This document shows positions 1-6,185 of a stretch of DNA of 6,185 bases, one piece after another. The stretch is from Defluviitaleaceae bacterium. Lineage in GTDB: Bacteria; Bacillota; Clostridia; Lachnospirales; WQUN01. The stretch lies in NCBI GenBank assembly GCA_009783525.1, contig WRDG01000144.1:1-6185 (forward strand). Direction: 5' to 3'. Made by a program: the position numbers and the translations under genes. The number at the start of each line of letters is the position of its first letter. The stretch's first letter is position 1. Below the pieces are notes generated by a model. That model was given only the letters and a program-made list of their open reading frames with translations, ran no database searches and was not told where the DNA came from.

Positions 1-735
1 CACAGATTGGCAAAAAAATTAGCTGATGTACGCAAAGACAATACTCTGCCATATTTGCGTCCGGACGGCAAAACACAAGTTACGGTTGAATACGGAGACG
101 ACGGCAAGCCGTGCCGCGTTGCAGCCGTTGTTGTTTCAGCCCAACATTCCGACGATGCCGCTCAAGAAAAAATTTATGATGACATAATGAAATTTGTGAT
201 AATGCCTGTTATTCCAAAAAATCTTATCGACGCCGGCACGAAATTTTTTATTAACCCAACGGGACGTTTTGTTGTAGGCGGGCCGCAGGGCGACAGCGGC
301 TTGACAGGCCGAAAAATTATTGTAGATACATACGGCGGCTACGCCTGCCACGGCGGCGGCAGCTTTTCCGGCAAGGATCCGACAAAGGTCGACCGTTCTG
401 CCGCATACATGGCGAGATATATCGCAAAAAATATCGTTGCGGCAAAAATTGCATCGAGCTGTGAAATCGAAGTAGCGTATGCAATCGGCGTGAGCCGGCC
501 GCTTTCAGTATACGCCGACACAAAAGGCACAGGTAAAATCGCAGACAACCAAATAGTCGAATTGATAAAAAAACATTTTGATCTGCGTCCCGACGCCATA
601 ATTAAATATTTTGGACTCCGCAGCCCAATTTATAAACAAACCGCCGCTTACGGACATTTTGGCCGCGCCGACTTAGATTTGCCTTGGGAAAAAACGGACA
701 TGGCAGAAATTTTGAAAAAAGCGGCGGGTGTATAA
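1..735 (+). CDS. metK: S-adenosylmethionine synthetase, C-terminal part (5' truncated by window edge)
   Basis: Cytoplasmic enzyme that makes S-adenosylmethionine from methionine and ATP, releasing phosphate and pyrophosphate. The frame is open from base 1 (His-Arg-Leu-Ala-Lys-Lys). The TTG at 7 reads as an internal leucine of the familiar HRLAKKL stretch, not a start. About 244 residues are present against roughly 390 in the family, so the N-terminal third with the GHPDK and GAGDQ motifs lies off the window. Visible landmarks: RPDGKTQVTVEY (catalytic Lys, about base 70), GGPQGDSGLTGRK (bases 277-315), the phosphate-binding loop GGGSFSGKD (352-378) followed by PTKVDRSAAY, and the C-terminal YKQTAAYGHFGR and LPWEKTD. 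The loop has Ser where Ala is common, and YACHGGG has Cys where Arg is usual; the catalytic Lys, Arg and Asp positions I can place are intact. It ends with TAA, then eight T (736-743), with no convincing GC hairpin. It converges on the large glycosidase gene. Confidence 0.97.
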   Translation, partial: HRLAKKLADVRKDNTLPYLRPDGKTQVTVEYGDDGKPCRVAAVVVSAQHSDDAAQEKIYDDIMKFVIMPVIPKNLIDAGTKFFINPTGRFVVGGPQGDSGLTGRKIIVDTYGGYACHGGGSFSGKDPTKVDRSAAYMARYIAKNIVAAKIASSCEIEVAYAIGVSRPLSVYADTKGTGKIADNQIVELIKKHFDLRPDAIIKYFGLRSPIYKQTAAYGHFGRADLDLPWEKTDMAEILKKAAGV

Positions 736-741
736 TTTTTT

Positions 742-3666
742 TTATTCGCCCATCATCGCCCGAAACATATCTAAGTTATAGTCTTCGTTGACAAACGAAC
801 CTTTAAAGCTGAACAGATCGTCGAGGTCCAATGTTTCGATCACGACCGGCCCGGTTTCGCGGACGTACGCGTTGCGGTATATGAGCGCGGCGGCCGGGAA
901 CTGCCCCACGCCTGTGGGCGTGAACAAAGCAAATTTGTTTGTCACGCGGTCAAACTGCGTACCGAGCGCGAACAATATAGGTGCATCCAATCCGTTGAGC
1001 GAAGCGTAAGACGCCAGCAAAATAGGAAACTCCGCTTTATATTTATTCGGGTTGTTCCAATTTATTTCGGAAAGCATCGCAGGCATCCCGTAATTTTGCA
1101 CATATTTTAACGGTAATTGATCGGGCATGTCCAAACCGGTTGTATCGACATATTTGTCGCCCGGGTTTACAGAATAGCCCTGCCTTCCGTCACCCTGATG
1201 TATCGAAGGTTCGAAATATCCGTGGCGGTCAATCACGTCGCTCGTTTCGTATGTGTACCGTTCAAGCGCTTCAAGCACCTTGGGATTTGACGTTGTCCAA
1301 TTCCCCGCAACCACGAGAATTTTCGACTGCAGGTCTTCTTTTATAAATCTGTTTATCTCCGCGTAAAAATTTCGCTGGCTTTCCGTTAAAAAAATCAATT
1401 GGTCAGTCAATCGGGCTTTTAAAAAACCATTTGCGTTGTAAACCATATTGTATGCGCTTTTTAAACCTACGATTCCCTCGTGTAAATCATCGCGGGAATC
1501 TTTTTGGTTGTGCCATGCCGCCATCATGTCATCGAACGAACCGTATTTTTTTATAAGCCAATCGCCGAATTGTTTTTCCAATACGCGGAAATAAACGTCA
1601 GGCATATTTTCCGGTGAAAACGTATAGAAAAAATAATTGTCTTCGTTTTGAATTTCAAAAAAAGCCACGGACGGATCGTCTTTAATCGCTATCCCGGTAT
1701 AAGGATTAACTGTTTCGAATATAATTCTGACTGCGTTTTTATACGCCGCTTGAAAATCCGGATCGAACTGCAGAAGCATGAACGGATGCTTGTTTGATGT
1801 TTGGTCATATCCCGGATATCCGCTGTGCGAACCGAAACTGTACCATATGGGAAAATAAATGCTTATGTGTGTATATATTCCGGCGTTTCCCATCGCATAA
1901 ATAAAATAATGAAGCTTGTCCAGATCATTTTGATCGACTACGGAGCTGCGGTCGCTCATCATTGTAAAACCCGCCCCATGAATGCGTATCAAATTTACTC
2001 CGCGCTTCGCAAGAACCTTGGCCATATAATCGAGGTTGTTCTTGCTTGCGTTCAATGTTTCGTGGCCGGTGTTTACGCCCCAAAAACGTACCGGCATTCT
2101 GTTTTCATATATAAAATTTTCGCCGTCCGCCATAATAAATCCATGGATACCGGCATATTCATCATTTAAAAAACGAAGGTCAAGCGCGGCTTCGCCAAAA
2201 CGGTCGTAACCGGGTTCGAAAGCAAAAAAACCTTCTTCCGGTTTAAGCTGCGGTTCGTCCGGTTTGCGTTTCCCCGCAGGCACGAACGGCTCGACAGTTA
2301 AAAGAAAGCAATCGAAACCGGCTGCATAATTTCGCATCCCGTCGCCGCTCAATTCCAAATCGCGTTTCATTTCGATTTCGAATATATGCGTTCCCGCCTC
2401 CAAAAAAACTTCGCCCAAATATACCCAGTTTGCTCCCAACCATTTGCGTATCTCGATTGAATCGAGCAGTGTCAGATCCCAGCCGCATTCTGTTTTGTCG
2501 CCGCCGTTAAAGCTCCAATAGAACGGCCCGTGCAGCCAAAATTTTCTGGAGTATAAAGTGTACTCTGCAGATTCCTTTACCTCTATTTCATATTTGGCAA
2601 TCATTGTGACACTGTCGTCAACCCATCCGCCTATGCTGAGCCAATTGCCGCCGGATAAAATATCGAAATTGTCGTCCGGTCCCGCCGTGTGTATTCCGAA
2701 ATATGAAGTCGAATGCGGAAAATTGGTTTCGATATAATCTTCACCCTCCCACCAGATATAGGTGTCGTTCACAACCGGCTCGTAAACGGGCTGCGCGAAC
2801 GGTTCGGGCGAATAAAGAACATAAATGGCGTCTTCCGGAATATTTATACGCAAGCCTTCGTCCGTAAGCTCATGCTGCAACAATTCTTTTATATAACCGT
2901 TTTCGTTTAGCACGGCGAAATAGCCGTGCGTTTTATTTTTTAACGTTACCGCCGCTTCAATCAAACGCACCTGCATCATGCCGCCGCCGACCGCTACAAT
3001 AAGATTCTTGTCGATTATTCTGCCGGTGCCTGTGTCACTACGGCCTTCTGTTATCACTTCGGTTGTAAAACCGTAAACTTTTTCGTCGGTCATTGTTTGG
3101 ATCAAAATTAACTCGGAGTCGGCAAGAGGCTTATTGTCTACGGAAACGACCACTACAGATCCGTAATAGTTTTGCGTTTCAATAATCACGTCGCTAAAAT
3201 CTTTTTTTGCTTTATCTAAAAATCCGGTTATCCCCTGCGCTTTTTCGGTTTCTATAACAAGATATGCGTCTTCGAAGTTTAACGTTAAATCGCCGTTTAT
3301 GCTTTTTACATATGAATCTGCAATCAAGTGTTCGATGTCCGCTGTTTCCAATTTGGTTTCATCTCCGAAGACACGCATGACCTTTCCGGTGTAAAAAGCA
3401 AGCGGGCTGACAAAATCGGTTTTATGCATCTCATACGCATGTACGACTTCGACAGTTTTATCGGGATTAATCCAGTCGGGCACGAGACTGTCGCCGGGCT
3501 CGTTCGTTTCGGAACCGTCTACGGTTTGGTCCCCGCCGTTGTTGTCTGCAACGGTTTTGTCGTCTGCGTTTCCGAACCGGTTGTTAAAAATAAAAAACAG
3601 CGCGACAACCGCCGCCAACACCAAAGCTCCAGCCGCAATCCCGATAATTAACGTTCTTTTTTTCAT
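742..3666 (-). CDS. membrane-anchored multidomain glycoside hydrolase (clan A, cellulase/GH5-like catalytic domain)
   Basis: Probable cell-surface glycosidase of 974 residues; substrate unknown. Seen in order: basic MKKR then a hydrophobic helix (about 5-27) with no lipobox Cys or clear cleavage site, suggesting a signal anchor; an Asp/Asn/Gly-rich linker (31-62); a beta-rich segment (about 84-288); a carbohydrate-binding-like beta-sandwich starting at WWEGED (about 304-460); and a (beta/alpha)8-type catalytic domain (about 505-935). The catalytic domain opens with VRFWGVN and GVNLIRIHG. The putative acid/base is Glu675 in EIQNED (bases 1642-1644) and the putative nucleophile is Glu867 in MLSEINW (1066-1068), spaced as in clan A. 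The start is fixed by the ATGA overlap with the upstream methyltransferase gene and by a strong Shine-Dalgarno. The protein stops about 40 residues after the catalytic domain. I recall relatives in Planctomycetes and Verrucomicrobia with similar modules in a different order. The family number is uncertain; clan-A membership is fairly secure from the motif pattern. Confidence 0.85.
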   Translation of the reverse strand: MKKRTLIIGIAAGALVLAAVVALFFIFNNRFGNADDKTVADNNGGDQTVDGSETNEPGDSLVPDWINPDKTVEVVHAYEMHKTDFVSPLAFYTGKVMRVFGDETKLETADIEHLIADSYVKSINGDLTLNFEDAYLVIETEKAQGITGFLDKAKKDFSDVIIETQNYYGSVVVVSVDNKPLADSELILIQTMTDEKVYGFTTEVITEGRSDTGTGRIIDKNLIVAVGGGMMQVRLIEAAVTLKNKTHGYFAVLNENGYIKELLQHELTDEGLRINIPEDAIYVLYSPEPFAQPVYEPVVNDTYIWWEGEDYIETNFPHSTSYFGIHTAGPDDNFDILSGGNWLSIGGWVDDSVTMIAKYEIEVKESAEYTLYSRKFWLHGPFYWSFNGGDKTECGWDLTLLDSIEIRKWLGANWVYLGEVFLEAGTHIFEIEMKRDLELSGDGMRNYAAGFDCFLLTVEPFVPAGKRKPDEPQLKPEEGFFAFEPGYDRFGEAALDLRFLNDEYAGIHGFIMADGENFIYENRMPVRFWGVNTGHETLNASKNNLDYMAKVLAKRGVNLIRIHGAGFTMMSDRSSVVDQNDLDKLHYFIYAMGNAGIYTHISIYFPIWYSFGSHSGYPGYDQTSNKHPFMLLQFDPDFQAAYKNAVRIIFETVNPYTGIAIKDDPSVAFFEIQNEDNYFFYTFSPENMPDVYFRVLEKQFGDWLIKKYGSFDDMMAAWHNQKDSRDDLHEGIVGLKSAYNMVYNANGFLKARLTDQLIFLTESQRNFYAEINRFIKEDLQSKILVVAGNWTTSNPKVLEALERYTYETSDVIDRHGYFEPSIHQGDGRQGYSVNPGDKYVDTTGLDMPDQLPLKYVQNYGMPAMLSEINWNNPNKYKAEFPILLASYASLNGLDAPILFALGTQFDRVTNKFALFTPTGVGQFPAAALIYRNAYVRETGPVVIETLDLDDLFSFKGSFVNEDYNLDMFRAMMGE

Positions 3667-4463
3667 TGTTTACCTCCCGTATTTTTTTTCATCCTTTGCC
3701 TGACTGCTTCATACAATATAATACCGCCCGCAACCGATGCATTGAGCGAGCCGCTTTTATTTGCGCCGGGCATTGGCAGTTTAAGCAAAGCATCCGCTTC
3801 GTTGCAAATTTCGTCCGTCAAACCGCAAGCCTCATTGCCGACAAGAATGCAGCACCCTTTTTTCATATCAACTTCATACGGCGTGACATTTCCGTTTAAA
3901 TGCGCAGCATAAATCTTTAAATTATTTTCTTTTAAAAAACGGACGCTTTTTACAGACGACTCGGCGACAATAACAGGCAGCCTCAGCGAATATCCGGCCG
4001 ACGCCCTGATTACCTTCGGGTTGTACGGATCGCAGCCGTCGTTTGTAAGCAGAACCGCCGCGGCGCCGGCCGCGGCCGCCGTGCGTATCAAAGCGCCTAC
4101 ATTGCCCGGATCTTGTAAATTTTCGCCGAATAATATTAAGGCGTCTTCCAAAATTATTTTTTCAAAAGAAAAAAATTTTTGTTCGCAAACGGCGGCAATC
4201 CCCTGAGGCGTTTTTGTATCCGACAATCCTTCAAAAATTGCGTCCCTTACAACAATGCACTCGGCACGGCCTGCCAACACGGACAAATTATTTTCTTTCG
4301 CATAGCTTTCGGCGCACAAATAATAACACACCGTCCAATCGGAAGGCATTTCGCAAATAATTTTATCGCCTTCGACGACAAAACGTTTTTGCGCGTCTCT
4401 CCCCTTTTTATTCAACAACGCGCGCGCGTCTTTGACCAAGTTTTTATTTATTTCGATCGCCAT
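3663..4463 (-). CDS. TrmH/SpoU-family RNA 2'-O-ribose methyltransferase
   Basis: Cytoplasmic SPOUT-class enzyme predicted to transfer a methyl group from S-adenosylmethionine to a ribose 2'-hydroxyl in rRNA or tRNA; the target nucleotide cannot be read from sequence. Its 266 residues match the two-domain members. The N-terminal SpoU substrate-binding domain (about 3-95) carries FVVEGDKII and TPQGIAAVCE. The C-terminal trefoil-knot domain has motif 1 NLQDPGNVGALIRTA (115-129, with Asn121 and Arg127), motif 2 LVGNEACGL (207-215, Glu211), and motif 3 LPMPGANKSGSLNASVAGG (229-247). The motif 3 loop between MPG and SLN seems about two residues longer than in common members. ATG at 4463 is preferred because the family helix begins right after it. 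A GGAG lies 10 bases upstream but inside a hairpin. The stop codon overlaps the start of the downstream glycosidase gene. Relatives are often named RlmB or TrmH, but the exact subfamily is unresolved. Confidence 0.93.
   Translation of the reverse strand: MAIEINKNLVKDARALLNKKGRDAQKRFVVEGDKIICEMPSDWTVCYYLCAESYAKENNLSVLAGRAECIVVRDAIFEGLSDTKTPQGIAAVCEQKFFSFEKIILEDALILFGENLQDPGNVGALIRTAAAAGAAAVLLTNDGCDPYNPKVIRASAGYSLRLPVIVAESSVKSVRFLKENNLKIYAAHLNGNVTPYEVDMKKGCCILVGNEACGLTDEICNEADALLKLPMPGANKSGSLNASVAGGIILYEAVRQRMKKNTGGKQ
3672..3678 (-). promoter_or_regulatory. Shine-Dalgarno of the large glycosidase gene, inside the methyltransferase coding end
   Basis: On the minus strand the sequence reads GGGAGGT, with GGAGG six bases before the ATG at 3666-3664. 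It encodes part of the last codons of the methyltransferase (Thr-Gly-Gly-Lys-Gln-stop). The start codon and the upstream TGA stop share ATGA (3666-3663). The strong site and the overlap fix the glycosidase start and suggest translational coupling. Confidence 0.85.
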
Positions 4464-4624
4464 AAAAAAATCACTCCGTTTTTCTTGGAGTGATTTTATT
4501 TTATTTATATTTCAAACACAAATTTTAAGGCATCATTTATTTCGCAGCGTTTAAAAATATATGTATGAATTTTTTCGAAGCTTTTTTTTTGCAAAGTGTT
4601 ACACGCGAAAATAAATTATCTGCA
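4464..4624 (-). other. AT-rich gap between amylase stop and methyltransferase start; possible promoter region
   Basis: This 161-base stretch is strongly AT-rich and holds no open frame worth calling. Besides the hairpin near its left end, it includes -10-like words on the minus strand: TATAAA (complement of 4504-4509) and TAAAAT (complement of 4493-4498). The latter sits 17 bases after a poor -35-like TTGTGT. With this base composition such matches are expected by chance, so a promoter for the methyltransferase-glycosidase pair is plausible from gene layout but not shown. A nine-T run on the plus strand (4582-4590) is not next to a stem. Confidence 0.3.
4467..4497 (-). terminator. hairpin with U tract between amylase and methyltransferase genes; also covers the methyltransferase Shine-Dalgarno
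   Basis: A perfect 11-bp inverted repeat: aaaatcactcc (4467-4477), a 9-base loop (4478-4486), then ggagtgatttt (4487-4497). Read on the minus strand, the stem runs into a T tract (complement of 4464-4470), the form of an intrinsic terminator. The tract ends directly at the methyltransferase ATG (4463-4461). On this strand the 3' arm contains GGAG (complement of 4474-4477), the only plausible ribosome binding site for that gene. The hairpin could therefore terminate the amylase transcript, act as an attenuator, or mask the ribosome binding site. The stem has only four GC pairs, so its strength is modest. The plus strand also has a T-rich run after the stem, so it may work in both directions. 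Confidence 0.55.
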
Positions 4625-6185
4625 CTATTCTTTAAAAACCGCTGTTGAGTATGGCGGCATTTGCACATCGTTGTTTCGGATCCGCACCGAACCGCCGTCC
4701 GCAGTTAAAAATCCCTGCAGCTTGTATTCGCCCGGCAATATATCCAAAGACCACGCCGCAGCTTCACCGGCGAGGTTATGCACGATCAAAACGCTTGAGC
4801 CGTTCAAGGAGCTCACATGCGCCGAGAGCGCACGCGAGCCAAGGTCAACAGCGGCCGGCGTGCCTCTTGCAATTTCCGGGTGTTTATTTTTTAACATGAT
4901 AGCGTCGATGTAAAAACGCAGCAGAGAATTTTTGTCTTTGAGCTGTTCTTTAAAACCCGCCGTCAAACTCTGCTGCTGGTCGGCTCCGGAGGGCGGATAC
5001 GGACGCCCGGTCTTATCGTTCGCGCTCCATATCATCGGCTGGCGTTTATTTTCGTCTCTGCCGGAGCCCGTCATGCCGATCTCTTCGCCGTAATATATAA
5101 ACGGGACGCCCGGCATGAAAAGATACATGGCGGCGCACATCTTTTGATGCGTGAGATTGTTCATCAAAAAACCGGCACTCCGCGAGTTGTCATGGTTTGA
5201 TAAAAAAGGCGCGTCGATCGCCGACGGATTTTTATTTTTTATTCGCTTGTCCCAATCCACTATCTTTTGCGCAAACCCGGAGCCGTTGCCGCTGCGCAGC
5301 GCCGCCACGATTTCGCCGGACGGATTTGAAAAAGGAAAATTAAAAAAACTGTCCGCTCCGCTTTCGTAATACCGCTCAATGGTGCCGGCATCTGCCCACG
5401 CTTCGCAAACCACGTACACATTCGGGTCTATCGATTGCGCCATGCCGCAGAACCATTGCAAAAATTCGATATTTTTCGCTGCGTTTTTATCGAAAAATTC
5501 TATGACGGCGTCAAGACGGAAACCTGCGACTCCCATGTCCAGCCAAAACCGTGTGATTTCGACTATCTCTTCCTTTAATTTTTCGTCGTCGAGATTGAGG
5601 TCGGGCATCTGATCCCAAAAAACCGCTTGGTATTGCCAACCGTTTGCAAGTATAAAAAAATCCGGCAATACGCCTTTTTCGTTTGTAAAATTGTAATAGC
5701 CGATGTACGGATTATGTTCTGCGCAAAGTATTTCGACTGCGCAGATATTTTCGCCGCAGCCCGGCACAGAAAGGCTCGCGGTTGCGGACATAAACCACGG
5801 ATGTTTTGTCGATGTATGGTTAAGCACGAGATCTATTATCACTGCGATGCCGCGCTTGCCGCATTCGGCTATCAATCGTTCGAAATCGTCGAGCGTGCCG
5901 TAGAGCGGATCGATATCCATGTAGTTTATGACGTCGTATTTATGATACGTGGGTGACGGCATGACCGGCATGAGCCAAATGCCGTCGATGCCCAGCGAAT
6001 TTTTCGTGCCGTCGTTTAAGTAATCGAGACAATGCGTGACGCCGTTTAAGTCGCCCATTCCGTTGCCCGTCGAATCGTAAAACCCGCCCACGAATATTTC
6101 GTAGAAGTTTCTGTATTTGTCCGTGTTCGCTCGGTGACCTTCGCCGGCACAAGCGGATAAAGCAAACGCCAAACAAACGGCCGTA
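4625..6185 (-). CDS. lipoprotein alpha-amylase-family (GH13) glycosidase, 5' end cut by window edge
   Basis: Retaining alpha-glucan hydrolase predicted to act on starch- or maltodextrin-like substrates outside the membrane. The frame is open to the right edge. A TTG at 6172 is possible as a start but unlikely, because codons upstream of it (Thr-Ala-Val-Cys) continue a signal peptide ending in the lipobox LSAC; the lipidated Cys codon is at 6149-6151. Numbering from that TTG, the GH13 regions are: region I DLVLNH (114-119); region V MPDLN (189-193); region II GFRLDAV with nucleophile Asp221 (bases 5510-5512); region III VVCEAW with acid/base Glu257 (5402-5404); and region IV SNHD with Asp328. 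A GRDENKRQPMIW stretch (371-382) and a C-terminal beta domain ending in MPPYSTAVF complete the fold. All catalytic residues are intact, so the enzyme should be active. MPDLN is, as I remember it, the signature intermediate between neopullulanases and oligo-1,6-glucosidases (GH13_36), a group that includes lipoprotein amylases. Ends with TAG. Promoter and true start are outside the window. Confidence 0.94.
   Translation of the reverse strand, partial: TAVCLAFALSACAGEGHRANTDKYRNFYEIFVGGFYDSTGNGMGDLNGVTHCLDYLNDGTKNSLGIDGIWLMPVMPSPTYHKYDVINYMDIDPLYGTLDDFERLIAECGKRGIAVIIDLVLNHTSTKHPWFMSATASLSVPGCGENICAVEILCAEHNPYIGYYNFTNEKGVLPDFFILANGWQYQAVFWDQMPDLNLDDEKLKEEIVEITRFWLDMGVAGFRLDAVIEFFDKNAAKNIEFLQWFCGMAQSIDPNVYVVCEAWADAGTIERYYESGADSFFNFPFSNPSGEIVAALRSGNGSGFAQKIVDWDKRIKNKNPSAIDAPFLSNHDNSRSAGFLMNNLTHQKMCAAMYLFMPGVPFIYYGEEIGMTGSGRDENKRQPMIWSANDKTGRPYPPSGADQQQSLTAGFKEQLKDKNSLLRFYIDAIMLKNKHPEIARGTPAAVDLGSRALSAHVSSLNGSSVLIVHNLAGEAAAWSLDILPGEYKLQGFLTADGGSVRIRNNDVQMPPYSTAVFKE

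Noticed and set aside
7..9. TTG as the metK start codon
   Set aside because: The codons before it encode His-Arg, which continue the conserved MetK sequence; the gene is simply cut by the window edge.
721..765. Hairpin terminator between metK and the glycosidase
   Set aside because: Only short GGGTG/CGCCC-type pairing with a long loop and a wobble pair can be drawn, and the T tract falls inside the loop instead of after the stem.
1801..2169. 122-residue open frame on the plus strand opposite the catalytic domain of the glycosidase
   Set aside because: Antisense shadow of conserved catalytic-domain codons; no family resemblance and no ribosome binding site I trust.
3328..3651. 107-residue open frame on the plus strand opposite the N-terminal part of the large glycosidase
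   Set aside because: It lies wholly antisense to a well-supported gene, has no recognisable motif, and its composition is what the reverse complement of that coding sequence would give.
4179..4493. 104-residue plus-strand frame opposite the methyltransferase N-terminus
   Set aside because: Fully antisense to the SpoU substrate-binding domain and ends within the hairpin; no domain visible.
4593..4611. Small inverted repeat around GTGTAACAC as an amylase terminator
   Set aside because: The stem is only three or four pairs and on the minus strand it is followed by an A run, not a T run.
5627..5956. 109-residue plus-strand frame opposite the amylase
   Set aside because: Overlaps the conserved GH13 regions on the other strand; the amylase motifs fully explain this stretch.
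6170..6172. TTG as the true start of the amylase
   Set aside because: It would leave only seven residues before the lipobox Cys, too short for a signal peptide, while hydrophobic codons continue upstream to the window edge.

Overview
The window looks like a piece of chromosome from an uncultured anaerobic Firmicute, most likely of the Clostridia. The clues are the close fit of the MetK C-terminus to clostridial forms, strong Shine-Dalgarno sequences, AT-rich intergenic DNA, and a lipobox-bearing surface amylase. The taxonomic call rests on remembered family features, not on a search.

Layout. On the plus strand, bases 1-735 hold the last 60% or so of metK (S-adenosylmethionine synthetase), cut by the left edge. 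Facing it on the minus strand, only 6 bases away, is a three-gene block. In transcription order from the right edge it runs: a lipoprotein alpha-amylase-type GH13 enzyme (right edge to 4625, 5' end missing); an AT-rich gap of 161 bases carrying a terminator-like hairpin that also covers the next ribosome binding site; a TrmH/SpoU-family RNA 2'-O-ribose methyltransferase (4463-3663); and a 974-residue membrane-anchored clan-A glycoside hydrolase (3666-742). The start codon of the last gene overlaps the methyltransferase stop codon in an ATGA quartet.

How the genes fit together. The amylase and the large hydrolase both appear to sit outside the cytoplasmic membrane, one lipid-anchored and one held by an N-terminal membrane helix, so both could act on polysaccharides at the cell surface. 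The methyltransferase between them is a cytoplasmic RNA-modifying enzyme that uses the SAM made by MetK. No transporter, regulator, transposase, tRNA, rRNA or CRISPR array is visible, so this is not a complete polysaccharide utilisation locus.

I see no clearly new multi-gene system. The observations most worth a second look are the domain order of the large hydrolase, which looks circularly permuted relative to the relatives I remember; the coupling of a surface glycosidase to an RNA methyltransferase; and the hairpin that could control methyltransferase expression.
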